Below, in pieces: positions 1 to 6,929 of a stretch of DNA of 9,946 nt (positions are counted from its first letter, which is position 1; the number at the start of each line of letters is the position of its first letter). The position numbers were made by a program, and so were the translations under genes. The stretch is from an uncultured Clostridia bacterium (lineage in GTDB: Bacteria > Bacillota > Clostridia > Oscillospirales > Acutalibacteraceae). A model generated the notes under the pieces. That model was not told the DNA's origin. It saw only the letters and a program-made list of their open reading frames with translations, and made no database searches. The DNA is taken from assembly GCA_946626015.1 (NCBI GenBank), contig CAMOTT010000066.1:1-9946 (forward strand), read 5' to 3'.

Positions 1-463
1 TCACAAAATCATGGTGGAGACCGGCGCCAGAGATAACTTTTCAATCAGGCCGGCCGGGTATTTTTCAAAAATCCTCAACGCCTACGGCGAAGACGCCAGG
101 ATCTACATGGCCTACCATGAGGGCAAGGCCATTGCCGGGACTTTGGCCATCCATTGCGGAGACAAGGTTTGGTACTTATACGGCGCCTCCTCCAACGCGC
201 ACAGGAACCTGATGCCCAACTATCTGCTCCAGTGGGAGATGATCCGCTGGGCCATTGAGCTCAAGTGTTCGATCTACGATTTCAGGGGCATATCAGGCGA
301 TCTGGACGAGAACAATCCTCTTTACGGCCTTTACCGCTTCAAAAAGGGGTTCAACCCGGAGATTACGGAATTTATCGGCGATTTCTTTATAATATTGAAA
401 CCCTTTATCTACCGCGGAGTCAATTACGCGCAAAAGCTCTTAAAAAAGCGAAAGGGCCACTGA
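1..463 (+). CDS. FemAB-family peptidoglycan aminoacyltransferase, 3' part (5' end outside window)
   Basis: This is the C-terminal part of a FemA/FemB/FemX-type enzyme. The frame is open to the window edge (codons from base 2), so the ATG at 11 is probably internal. Visible hallmarks are a GNAT-fold strand reading VWYLYGASS, then RNLMPNYLLQWEMIRWAI, and the FemAB signature YDFRGISGDLDE followed by PLYGLYRFKKGFN (about bases 275-358). Members of this family add amino acids from aminoacyl-tRNA to the stem peptide of lipid II on the cytoplasmic face of the membrane, building the interpeptide bridge. The tail after the signature is basic (LLKKRKGH), as is common for these membrane-associated enzymes. 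The stop codon is one base before the alanine racemase start, so the two are surely co-transcribed. Which amino acid is added cannot be read from the sequence. The family call is firm; the subtype (FemA, FemX, MurM-like) is open. Confidence 0.9.
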   Translation, partial: HKIMVETGARDNFSIRPAGYFSKILNAYGEDARIYMAYHEGKAIAGTLAIHCGDKVWYLYGASSNAHRNLMPNYLLQWEMIRWAIELKCSIYDFRGISGDLDENNPLYGLYRFKKGFNPEITEFIGDFFIILKPFIYRGVNYAQKLLKKRKGH

Positions 464-464
464 G

Positions 465-1559
465 ATGAAATATGTAGTTGAAAAAGATAAGATCCTGTCA
501 AACCTCAAGGTTCTTGAGGAGCATTGCGGATCCTCTAAGATAATCGCCGTCATCAAGGCGGACGGTTACGGACTGGGGCTTTGCAATATGGCCTCCATAC
601 TTCGGGAAGGCGGCAGCGATTTCTTTGGCGTTGCCCGGCTTGAGGAGGCCGTTGCCCTGCGTGACGCTGGCTTTGAAAACGATATCCTTTTACTGAGCCC
701 CGCCACCTGCGAAGCGTCGGCCGAACTCGTTTGTGAAAAGAATATAATCTCCACCGTGGATAATGCGGAAACGGCAAGGCTCCTAAGTCTGGCCGCGCAA
801 AAAACGCAGCGGAAAGCCCGCGCCCATTTCATCGTTGATACCGGATTCGGCAGATACGGCTTTTCCTCGGAAGAAGCTGAAAACATCATCAGTATCTGCG
901 GTGAAAACCCGGATATTGACTTCGAGGGGATATATACCCATTTCTTCAATCCTTTTTCAAAGGACTCCTCTTCCGTGGACGCTCAGGTGCGGAAATTCAA
1001 TTCCGTTGTAATGCAGCTTGAGTCCGCAGGCATAACCGGTTTGATGAAGCACGTGTGCTCCTCATCCGCGGCGGTGAAATACCCCCAATACCATTTTGAC
1101 GCGGTTCGCATAGGCTCCGCCCTGCTGGGAAGGATCCTTGACAAGCGCGGTCTGGCGCTCAAAGAGGTCGGCTGCCTTGAGTCTGAAATACTGTCAATAA
1201 AAGAACTGCCCGCCGGGCACAACCTGGGCTACGGTCAGGTCTATATTACCAAAAGAAAAACTCTCTGCGCCGTTATCCCCGCAGGCATAACAGACGGCGT
1301 GGGCATTGAAAAAGCCGACGTTTCATTCGGCTTTAAGCAGAAGGTTTTTGCGGTGCTTAAAAAAGTGAAACGCTTTAACGTCCCGGAAAACATCAACGTA
1401 GAGATCAACGGCAAGCGTTACCCTGTTATAGGTCGTGTTGGCCTGACGGATATGTTTGCGGACATCACAGGCAGCGCAGATATAAAGATCGGAGATACAG
1501 TAAGAATACCCGTAAACCCGATTTTGCTTGATTCCTCTGTTGAGAAAGAGATAGTTTAA
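465..1559 (+). CDS. alr: Alanine racemase-family PLP enzyme (divergent active site)
   Basis: A 364-residue fold-type III PLP racemase, the usual Alr length. The PLP lysine is K31 in AVIKADGYGLG. DTGFGRYGF (R130), HVCSSSAAV (H196) and the PLP-facing R215 in FDAVRIGSALLGR follow the family order. The second catalytic residue is Y256 in LGYGQVY, and the C-terminal beta domain begins near residue 240. The family reaction is PLP-dependent interconversion of L- and D-alanine for cell-wall precursors. Two substrate-contact motifs deviate: the usual GYADG reads GITDG (274-278), and the usual GRVxMD reads GRVGLTD (323-329), so the Met-Asp pair is Leu-Thr. Substrate may therefore not be alanine; serine or another small residue is possible. 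A ribosome binding site AAAGGG lies 8 bases upstream, inside the preceding FemAB gene, and supports the ATG at 465. The gene is the last of its operon, ending just before a strong terminator. Confidence 0.88.
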   Translation: MKYVVEKDKILSNLKVLEEHCGSSKIIAVIKADGYGLGLCNMASILREGGSDFFGVARLEEAVALRDAGFENDILLLSPATCEASAELVCEKNIISTVDNAETARLLSLAAQKTQRKARAHFIVDTGFGRYGFSSEEAENIISICGENPDIDFEGIYTHFFNPFSKDSSSVDAQVRKFNSVVMQLESAGITGLMKHVCSSSAAVKYPQYHFDAVRIGSALLGRILDKRGLALKEVGCLESEILSIKELPAGHNLGYGQVYITKRKTLCAVIPAGITDGVGIEKADVSFGFKQKVFAVLKKVKRFNVPENINVEINGKRYPVIGRVGLTDMFADITGSADIKIGDTVRIPVNPILLDSSVEKEIV

Positions 1560-1576
1560 CCGTTTTATTAAGACGA

Positions 1577-1629
1577 AAGCCCCTGCTGTTTATCCAAACT
1601 GACCGGGTTCGGATAAACAGCAGGGGCTT
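1577..1629 (+). terminator. Strong intrinsic terminator after alr, probably bidirectional
   Basis: The 17-base arm GCCCCTGCTGTTTATCC (1579-1595) is perfectly complementary to 1611-1627. Two more A-T pairs extend it outward (1577-1578 with 1628-1629), giving a 19-bp stem around a 15-base loop. On the plus strand it is followed by an AT-rich stretch with a T run at 1636-1641, starting 17 bases after the alr stop. On the minus strand it follows the stop of the acyltransferase remnant and reads into CTTTCGTCTTAAT, so it probably served both converging genes. Confidence 0.85.
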
Positions 1630-1639
1630 AATTATATTT

Positions 1640-1744
1640 TTAAGTTATTTCGTCAAGCAGCGGATCGTTCTCTTCGATCTTCTTAACAAAGCGAGCCGGA
1701 TTGCCGACGTAAACCCCATTCGGCTCAAGATCCACTGTTACCAC
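1640..1744 (-). pseudogene. 3' remnant of a hexapeptide-repeat (LbH) acyltransferase
   Basis: On the minus strand, bases 1744 down to the stop at 1640-1642 encode 34 residues starting VVTVDLEPNGVYVGNP, then ARFVKKIEENDPLLDEIT. This is the typical C-terminal end of left-handed beta-helix acetyltransferases (SVVTKDVxPNxVxxGNPARxxK). No start codon with a ribosome binding site precedes it. Reading further upstream in frame enters an unrelated frame of the phosphatase gene, so the catalytic hexapeptide-repeat part is absent. The homology stops at a short hairpin (1741-1759). What remains is therefore a dead tail, left after an insertion, inversion or deletion that placed the phosphatase operon here. 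The acyl acceptor (sugar, serine, other) cannot be inferred from so short a piece. Confidence 0.75.
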
Positions 1745-1759
1745 CGGCTTGGCCGGTGG
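1741..1759. repeat. Perfect short inverted repeat at the gene breakpoint
   Basis: CCACCGGC (1741-1748) and GCCGGTGG (1752-1759) form a perfect 8-bp GC-rich stem with a 3-base loop. It lies 20 bases after the stop of the PP2C gene, exactly where homology to the acyltransferase tail begins. Neither side has a clear T run: the minus strand continues TAACAGTGG and the plus strand ATGTTTATTATC. It may weakly end transcription of the phosphatase operon, or mark the junction of a rearrangement. Confidence 0.6.
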
Positions 1760-1779
1760 ATGTTTATTATCTGTCAATA

Positions 1780-3837
1780 TTATCCTTTGTATTTCTTTTT
1801 GTATTCCAGGCAAAGCATGGTAATATCGTCAAACTGCGGAGCGTCGCCCACAAAGCGGTCTATATCCTCCTTGATGAATTCAAGCGTCTCTTGCGGAGTT
1901 GCGTCTGCACAGCGGTTCAGTGCTTCATTAAGGCGCTCCATACCATAAAGCTGATTGTCCTTATCGGTTGCCTCTGTAACACCGTCAGTGTACTGGAACA
2001 GACGATCACCCTCTTCCATATGGAACACACCACTCTTATAACGCATACCCTCCATACCTGCCAGAACGAAGCCCGGACGGATCTTCTCAGGCGTATAACC
2101 TGTTGCAGCACGGTAAATGAAGGGCATTTCATGCCCGGCGTTCACATAGGCCAGCTCCCCTGTTTCCAGATCGAGAACACCTTCAAACGCCGTAATAAAC
2201 AGCCCTTCGCTGTTGGCCTCGCACAGCAGATCGTTCACTTCATTGAACACATCGCTCAGGTTTTTGTTGAGCTGGGTGTGGTCTTTGATGAGCGTTTTGC
2301 CGATGACCATGACCAGCGCCGCCGGAACGCCCTTGCCCGAAACGTCCGCCATAACGATAGCAAGATGCTTATCGTCTACCATAAAGAAATCATAGAAATC
2401 TCCGCCTACTTCTTTTGCGGGAGTCATTGTGGCGTAGATGTCAAATTCTTCCCGGTCAGGGAAGGCCGGGAAAATGCAGGGCAGCATGGATGCCTGGATA
2501 TTTTTGGCAACATCCAGCTCCGCGCCTATACGCTCTTTCTCTGCGGTAACCGCCGTCAGGTTGTTTATGTAATCCTTCAAGCTCAAGGTCATTCGTTCAA
2601 AGCTTTCGCTGAGCAGCTGCACCTCATCGTTGGTCTGGATCTCGGAATGGTATTCAAGGTTGCCGTTACCGACTTTTTTGATCTGTTCGGTCATATGTTC
2701 AAGGGGATACGACAATTTTGCGCTGTTGCGGTTCACGCGGTTAAGGATAAACACAAACAGGAATATGCCGAAAACCAAAATGGTGGCGCCAACGTACCAG
2801 CTCATCCGGAAGTTCCTTACCGCCGGAGCAATGATATCCTCCTTGGGCAAAATCACAGTCAGCTTCCAGCCGGTCGCCTGCACTGTGTCAAAGGAAATAT
2901 AAACCTCTTCGCCCCTGATCCTGCTTTCGATCACACCATCAGCTTTTTCCGTAAGGCTGCGCACAGCCGCATCGCCGCCAAGCAGATCGGCCGACGTTAC
3001 GCTTTGCGCATCTTTTTCGTTGACATCGGCGCAGATCCATTTGCCATCGTTAGAGAAAAGAAGACCGTAACCGTCCTTCACGCCGGTTTGAAAGTCAAGA
3101 ATATCGCTGCGGATGTTCTCAATGTTTATATCGGCTCCGATAACGCCGTGAATGGCGCCGTTCACCGAGAAGGGCACGGAGATCGTAACCATAAGTCCGC
3201 GGTTAAAGGTATCGTTATATGTATCGGAAATAAATGTTTTGCCCGTTTGCAGAGCTTTTTTGTACCAGTCTGCGTCGGCTGTTTCGGGATTATAAGCCCC
3301 GAGATTCTGCTTGACCAGCACGTTCTCATCATAACCGATATTCACATGGGAAAGGGTCGCAACATAGAGACTGACAACTGTGGGGCATTTTTTCATAAGT
3401 GTTTCAAAGCACGGTTCCAAAGATGAGAGCATATCGGCCTCCCCGGTAATGGAGGGGTTCTTTTCCTCACCTTTTTCAAAGGGGAGCCAATGCAGCTGGT
3501 TGCCGGTCACATCTGAGGAAAAATCATCCGGGGTTTTCATCTTTCGCGGCACGAAAAGACTGCTGTTTGCGTAAAGATACTCCGTATATCCGGCCGCCTG
3601 CTCGATGCAGTTGATTATCCCGTTCATCTCCTCGCTGACGGTTTCCGCTTTGCCGTCGGTGAAAACGGAGGCGGAATTGACCGCCTGATCGATCAACTGT
3701 TCCTCGCTTCGTCTACCCATTACCACCATGCCGATCTCACTGAGGATCAAAGTCGGTATCAGGGTGAACAAAAACACGAATAACAAGGCTTTTTGAAGTT
3801 TTTTACGGATACTTGTAGGATTGTTCTTAGTTTTCAT
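1780..3837 (-). CDS. Membrane receptor serine phosphatase: dCache-HAMP-PP2C (SpoIIE/RsbU type)
   Basis: A 685-residue sensor phosphatase. A basic N-terminus precedes membrane helix 1 (about 16-40). An extracytoplasmic segment (about 41-343) looks like a double-Cache ligand domain, with DADWYKKAL at 188-196 and GVIGADINIE at 231-240. Membrane helix 2 (about 346-368), a HAMP domain (about 369-425), a helical linker with ERIGAELDVAKNIQASMLP, and a PP2C SpoIIE-type domain (about 465-680) follow. The metal-binding acidic motifs are intact: GGDFYD (D480), MADVSGKG (D498), YTDGVTEA (D618) and FDDIT (D670/D671). Such enzymes typically dephosphorylate Ser/Thr on STAS-domain anti-anti-sigma proteins in response to an external signal; the ligand and partner here are unknown. 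The start overlaps the end of the upstream GNAT-like gene by 11 bases, and GGGAGA and AAAGGA precede it, which indicates translational coupling. No STAS protein is encoded in the window. Confidence 0.92.
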   Translation of the reverse strand: MKTKNNPTSIRKKLQKALLFVFLFTLIPTLILSEIGMVVMGRRSEEQLIDQAVNSASVFTDGKAETVSEEMNGIINCIEQAAGYTEYLYANSSLFVPRKMKTPDDFSSDVTGNQLHWLPFEKGEEKNPSITGEADMLSSLEPCFETLMKKCPTVVSLYVATLSHVNIGYDENVLVKQNLGAYNPETADADWYKKALQTGKTFISDTYNDTFNRGLMVTISVPFSVNGAIHGVIGADINIENIRSDILDFQTGVKDGYGLLFSNDGKWICADVNEKDAQSVTSADLLGGDAAVRSLTEKADGVIESRIRGEEVYISFDTVQATGWKLTVILPKEDIIAPAVRNFRMSWYVGATILVFGIFLFVFILNRVNRNSAKLSYPLEHMTEQIKKVGNGNLEYHSEIQTNDEVQLLSESFERMTLSLKDYINNLTAVTAEKERIGAELDVAKNIQASMLPCIFPAFPDREEFDIYATMTPAKEVGGDFYDFFMVDDKHLAIVMADVSGKGVPAALVMVIGKTLIKDHTQLNKNLSDVFNEVNDLLCEANSEGLFITAFEGVLDLETGELAYVNAGHEMPFIYRAATGYTPEKIRPGFVLAGMEGMRYKSGVFHMEEGDRLFQYTDGVTEATDKDNQLYGMERLNEALNRCADATPQETLEFIKEDIDRFVGDAPQFDDITMLCLEYKKKYKG

Positions 3838-4570
3838 TTTCCTTTATCTCCCATTCATTGTTTGCCAGTTCCAGCCGGATTATCTCCATGGCGTCTTTTG
3901 TGTTCCACATCAGGATGTGCGGAGTTTTCCAAACAGAATAGCTTTCAAGATCCACCTTTTTTTGTCTGGTTCTGCCTAACTCCACGCCGCCGCACCTGAG
4001 CAGAAAACTGTATGAGGCGTTGTTCAGCAGACCGCTTTCAAAGATTTGACCCTGAGTTTGGTATTTGTCAATGGTGTACACCTCGCCAACAGTCAGCGCC
4101 GTCCCGTTTTTAACGTATTCGTTCATCATGGCGTAGAACAGCACGACAGGCATCTCCCTCGGGGTATCCGCTCCCAAAGAAATTATCTCTTTGGCATAAC
4201 CGCAAGAGCCCTTTGCCCTCGCCCGGGCCATACGCTCGGCAGCCTCACGCTGCTCCGGCAAAGGCACAAGATCCGCAAAGGTATCAGCCTTCGCCGTTCC
4301 GAACCAGAGCAAGCCGCAGACCGTACCGTTGTACTCTCCGGTCAGGACTTTTTCATCCTTGTCCCTCAATATCCGCCGGAGATCCTCAACACTGCTGATC
4401 TCGAACATGCCCCCGCGCTTGGCAAAGCTGCCGTCCTTAGCGTTGAGCACCTTGTGGCACTGCTCCGCCCGGATCTGCACGGCGCTGTACAGCTCAGCGA
4501 GCCGTTCCGCATCGGAGGCAACAGCCCAACGAACCGAAATCTGTTGTGTTCCGCAAGAAAAAAGAAACAT
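3827..4570 (-). CDS. GNAT-like acetyltransferase (tentative)
   Basis: A 247-residue soluble protein with no membrane segment or signal peptide. The N-terminus, ISVRWAVASDAERLAELYS (about 11-29), is the usual opening of GNAT N-acetyltransferases. Later strands such as VCGLLWFG and EIISLGAD could be central sheet elements. A clear acetyl-CoA loop (Q/RxxGxG/A) is not evident, so activity is uncertain. A GAGG ribosome binding site at 4580-4583 lies 9 bases upstream of the ATG and supports this start. It sits in the middle of the minus-strand operon, 16 bases after the transporter stop and overlapping the phosphatase by 11 bases, which implies a shared job with those two. It could act as a small-molecule or protein acetyltransferase within the pathway or as a non-catalytic GNAT-fold sensor. 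The substrate cannot be read from the sequence. Confidence 0.6.
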   Translation of the reverse strand: MFLFSCGTQQISVRWAVASDAERLAELYSAVQIRAEQCHKVLNAKDGSFAKRGGMFEISSVEDLRRILRDKDEKVLTGEYNGTVCGLLWFGTAKADTFADLVPLPEQREAAERMARARAKGSCGYAKEIISLGADTPREMPVVLFYAMMNEYVKNGTALTVGEVYTIDKYQTQGQIFESGLLNNASYSFLLRCGGVELGRTRQKKVDLESYSVWKTPHILMWNTKDAMEIIRLELANNEWEIKENEN

Positions 4571-4586
4571 TGAAATTAACCTCAGT

Positions 4587-6374
4587 TTAAATAATCACAG
4601 TCAAGTTGTTTATACCGAAGGTAGTGCGGTAATCCACCACTTCGCAGGTATCGGTGACCAGTTTCATGCCGAGCATATCGGCCAATGCCAGCATTGAGTC
4701 AATATCCTGAGTATCGCTTTTCTTCTCTTCATAATAAGCGATGGGGTTGAACTTTTTGCCGTCATAACGCAGACGCATTACCAGCACATCGGGATTTATC
4801 AGCACCCGCATGCTGACAACGTGCCGCTTTGATTCGCAGGTGGAATAGCTCATGGCAAGATGTATCATTTCGTCCATCGAAAGCGTTATAAGCATCTGCT
4901 GCTTCGGCGGCAAGTCGTTCTGCTCGCAAAACGCCTCCAACTGCCGCAGAGCTTCCGCAACGTCCTCCTCTGTATCCGACATACAGATCGCAATGGACGC
5001 CCCGCTTTTTTCGTACTTTGTGTCTATCAGAAGTACAGGCGACAGATCGGGATTTTTGCGGCGTGCCAGCCGGTGCAGCAGCGCAGCCGTCAGCATCGTT
5101 GCCGCTTCGCAGGCGGCGAAAGAAAGCCAAAGACCTGTTTCGTCAAAGCCTTTCATCATCAAAAAAGCGCACCCCACAGACCAGACAAGGCTGTGGAACA
5201 ATGTAAGGAGATTTGCCAAAGCCGTATGTGAATTTGCAAGGTGAAGATAGATAAGCACATTGACGACCAGCGCCAACGGCAATGATAATACGAACAGCCT
5301 GAGGGCTTTTACAACCCCGTCAGAGCCTTCCACAATGCCGAACAGGCGCGCGGCCTGGGGAGCAAAAATGAACAGGGCTCCGGCAATAACGACCAGCAGG
5401 AGCATACTGCCCCGGATAGCTGCGCGCACCACACGGCGCATACTGACGGTATCACGCTCCGCGGAAAAAACGCTGATCAACGGCACAAGCGCGCCGGCGC
5501 AGCCCACAGTTACGGACTGGGAAAAAGAATTTACCGAATTGACAACCGAGAGGGTCGACAGGGCAGCCGATCCGATCATAGCCACGATCAAACGGTTGAG
5601 CATATAGCTTTTGACCAGGATAGAGGCGTTCTCCGTGGCGCCGGGACTGCCGACCTTGAGGATCTGAGCGCAGGTCGAGCATAATTCTTTACCGCTTATT
5701 TTCACAAAGCCCAGCGTTGAGCTCTTTTTGGCAATATAGAAAACGCCAAACAGCGCCGCTCCGGCGCAACCTGCGATATTTGCAACCGAAATTCCGGCAA
5801 CGTCAAATTTTATCAGGGCAAAATCCAGCAGTACGGTCACGGCGACCATAATAACAAAGGTGAGGGTCGTTGCAACAGGTTTATCGTCCATCCTCAGCAT
5901 ATTGAACGCCAGATAAATACCGGCAATGAATACGCCGCCCAGCACCATTATACGCGCATAGGCCTCCACATCCGCCTGCAGGTCCGCAGGCGTGCCCAGA
6001 AGGGATATGAGCCGAGGTAAAATCAGCATAAACACCAGAGAAAAGACAGCGCAAAGCGCAATGGTCAGCAAATATGTTGCCGTATAGACCTTGCGGCAGC
6101 CTTCCGTGTCGTTTCGTCCGATCCTTTTGGCGCAAAGCGCACTGCCGCCGATACCGGCCAAATTGCCCACAGTGGCAAAAACGTAATAGAGGGGCAGCAC
6201 AAGGCTCACAACCGCCAGCTTCTGCTCCCCCAGCGAGTTGCCTATGACAATATTGCCCACGATCGATCCCGTACAGCTGAAAATAATTGCAAAAACAGAG
6301 CTTAAATAGTACCTTTTGAAAATATCAAAAAGCATACCCTCATCACTGTTTTTGATAACTGTTCGTTTCTTCAT
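4587..6374 (-). CDS. MATE-like transporter fused to degenerate RsbW/SpoIIAB-like HATPase domain
   Basis: A 595-residue two-part protein. Residues about 20-437 hold roughly twelve hydrophobic helices with MATE/MurJ-superfamily features, for example GNIVIGNSLGEQKLAVVSLV (40-59), GIGGSALCAKRIG (74-86) and SPGATENASILVKSYMLNRL (243-262). After RRKNPDLSP comes a cytoplasmic domain (about 456-595) laid out like the anti-sigma kinases RsbW/SpoIIAB: SDTEEDVAEALRQLEAFCEQ, then ITLSMDEMIHLAMSY, then CEVVDYRTTFGINNLTVII. Residues needed for ATP binding look lost. The N-box Asn position is Leu (E502-M-I-H-L), and the glycine-rich G1 box reads DIDSMLALADMLG (557-569). The domain may therefore bind a partner rather than act as a kinase. 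The first ATG after an in-frame stop is used; its ribosome binding site is weak, and M14 is an alternative. It is the first gene of its operon, behind a SigA promoter. Confidence 0.85.
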   Translation of the reverse strand: MKKRTVIKNSDEGMLFDIFKRYYLSSVFAIIFSCTGSIVGNIVIGNSLGEQKLAVVSLVLPLYYVFATVGNLAGIGGSALCAKRIGRNDTEGCRKVYTATYLLTIALCAVFSLVFMLILPRLISLLGTPADLQADVEAYARIMVLGGVFIAGIYLAFNMLRMDDKPVATTLTFVIMVAVTVLLDFALIKFDVAGISVANIAGCAGAALFGVFYIAKKSSTLGFVKISGKELCSTCAQILKVGSPGATENASILVKSYMLNRLIVAMIGSAALSTLSVVNSVNSFSQSVTVGCAGALVPLISVFSAERDTVSMRRVVRAAIRGSMLLLVVIAGALFIFAPQAARLFGIVEGSDGVVKALRLFVLSLPLALVVNVLIYLHLANSHTALANLLTLFHSLVWSVGCAFLMMKGFDETGLWLSFAACEAATMLTAALLHRLARRKNPDLSPVLLIDTKYEKSGASIAICMSDTEEDVAEALRQLEAFCEQNDLPPKQQMLITLSMDEMIHLAMSYSTCESKRHVVSMRVLINPDVLVMRLRYDGKKFNPIAYYEEKKSDTQDIDSMLALADMLGMKLVTDTCEVVDYRTTFGINNLTVII

Positions 6375-6795
6375 ACTTAATTAAATCGCCCGCCCTTGCC
6401 AGGATCGGTGACCTCAAACCCCTCAGATAGTTTTTCAATTTACTTATTATAACAGATTTATACAAATTAAGCAACATATACAATATCGATAATCCGGCAG
6501 CCGCTGTAAAGTCGTAAATTATAGGTAACACTTTCTCAAAAAATAAGATGTTTGGTTTCCGCTGACGTCGATACTGTCGTTCAACTTTGCCATTATGCCG
6601 AGGCGCTGCAATATGTATTCCGGTATATTTGATGCCCGGCTTCTCAAGCTCTGCTTCAAACAGTGTCGGCGTAGGCGTGCTGCTGATCAAAGAGCTTGTC
6701 CATTCTGTTCCGTTATCTGTCTGTATCAATTCAATCTTGAACTGAAAGAAATTCACGACCTTGCGAATAAGATCCTGAAAATCGTCTGTGTGCAT
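6343..6795 (-). pseudogene. Transposase remnant, DDE integrase core (IS3/IS481-type)
   Basis: An open frame of 150 codons in which residues about 20-89 (bases 6531-6738) match an rve integrase core. It reads IELIQTDNGTEWTSSL with catalytic Asp at 6715-6717, then TLFEAELEKPGIKYTGI and APRHNGKVERQYRRQRK with catalytic Glu at 6580-6582. The Asp-Glu spacing fits the Firmicutes IS subgroup that has an insertion before TLF. The N-terminal helix-turn-helix half and first catalytic Asp are not present upstream, and the frame after ILFFEKV no longer looks like a transposase. The 3' part instead contains the promoter of the next operon and overlaps the transporter gene start by 32 bases. No terminal inverted repeats or target duplication were found. 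This is a decayed, immobile relic. Confidence 0.75.
6446..6474 (-). promoter_or_regulatory. SigA-type promoter of the transporter-GNAT-phosphatase operon
   Basis: On the minus strand TTGCTT (6474-6469) is followed after exactly 17 bases by a perfect TATAAT (6451-6446). Transcription would start near 6439, giving a leader of about 65 bases before the ATG at 6374. The promoter lies inside the degraded 3' part of the transposase frame. Confidence 0.75.
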
Positions 6796-6842
6796 TGTAC
6801 ATTTCCCGGTTCTATATATTCAAATAACAGTAAATATATTTT

Positions 6843-6873
6843 GAGCCGCAGGATAGACTCCCGCGGCTCTTTT
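6843..6873 (+). terminator. Hairpin with T tract on the plus strand (owner unclear)
   Basis: GAGCCGC (6843-6849) pairs with GCGGCTC (6863-6869). Three further pairs inside (GGA 6851-6853 with TCC 6859-6861) leave a 5-base loop, and TTTT then follows on the plus strand, with another T run at 6880-6885. It has the form of a rho-independent terminator for plus-strand transcripts, but no plus-strand gene precedes it. On the minus strand, downstream of the small Cys-rich genes, the stem is followed by AAAATATATTT, a poor terminator. It may be a leftover of the IS. Confidence 0.4.
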
Positions 6874-6929
6874 ACAGTCTTTTTTATGATCGAAATATCC
6901 GGTCAACAACCGCAGCCGTTTGTCGGAAC

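Noticed and set aside
1756..3426. Long plus-strand open frame of 556 codons opposite the phosphatase gene
   Set aside because: It is antisense to a gene with intact PP2C, HAMP and dCache motifs. Its translation is rich in His, Cys and Arg without domain features, as expected from the complement of a real gene.
4046..4573. Plus-strand open frame of 175 codons opposite the GNAT-like gene
   Set aside because: It has no ribosome binding site and a composition typical of an antisense shadow. The minus-strand gene has a Shine-Dalgarno sequence and is coupled to its neighbours.
6843..6873. Hairpin as the terminator of the minus-strand Cys-rich genes
   Set aside because: On that strand the stem is followed by A-rich sequence rather than a T run; the T run is on the plus-strand side.
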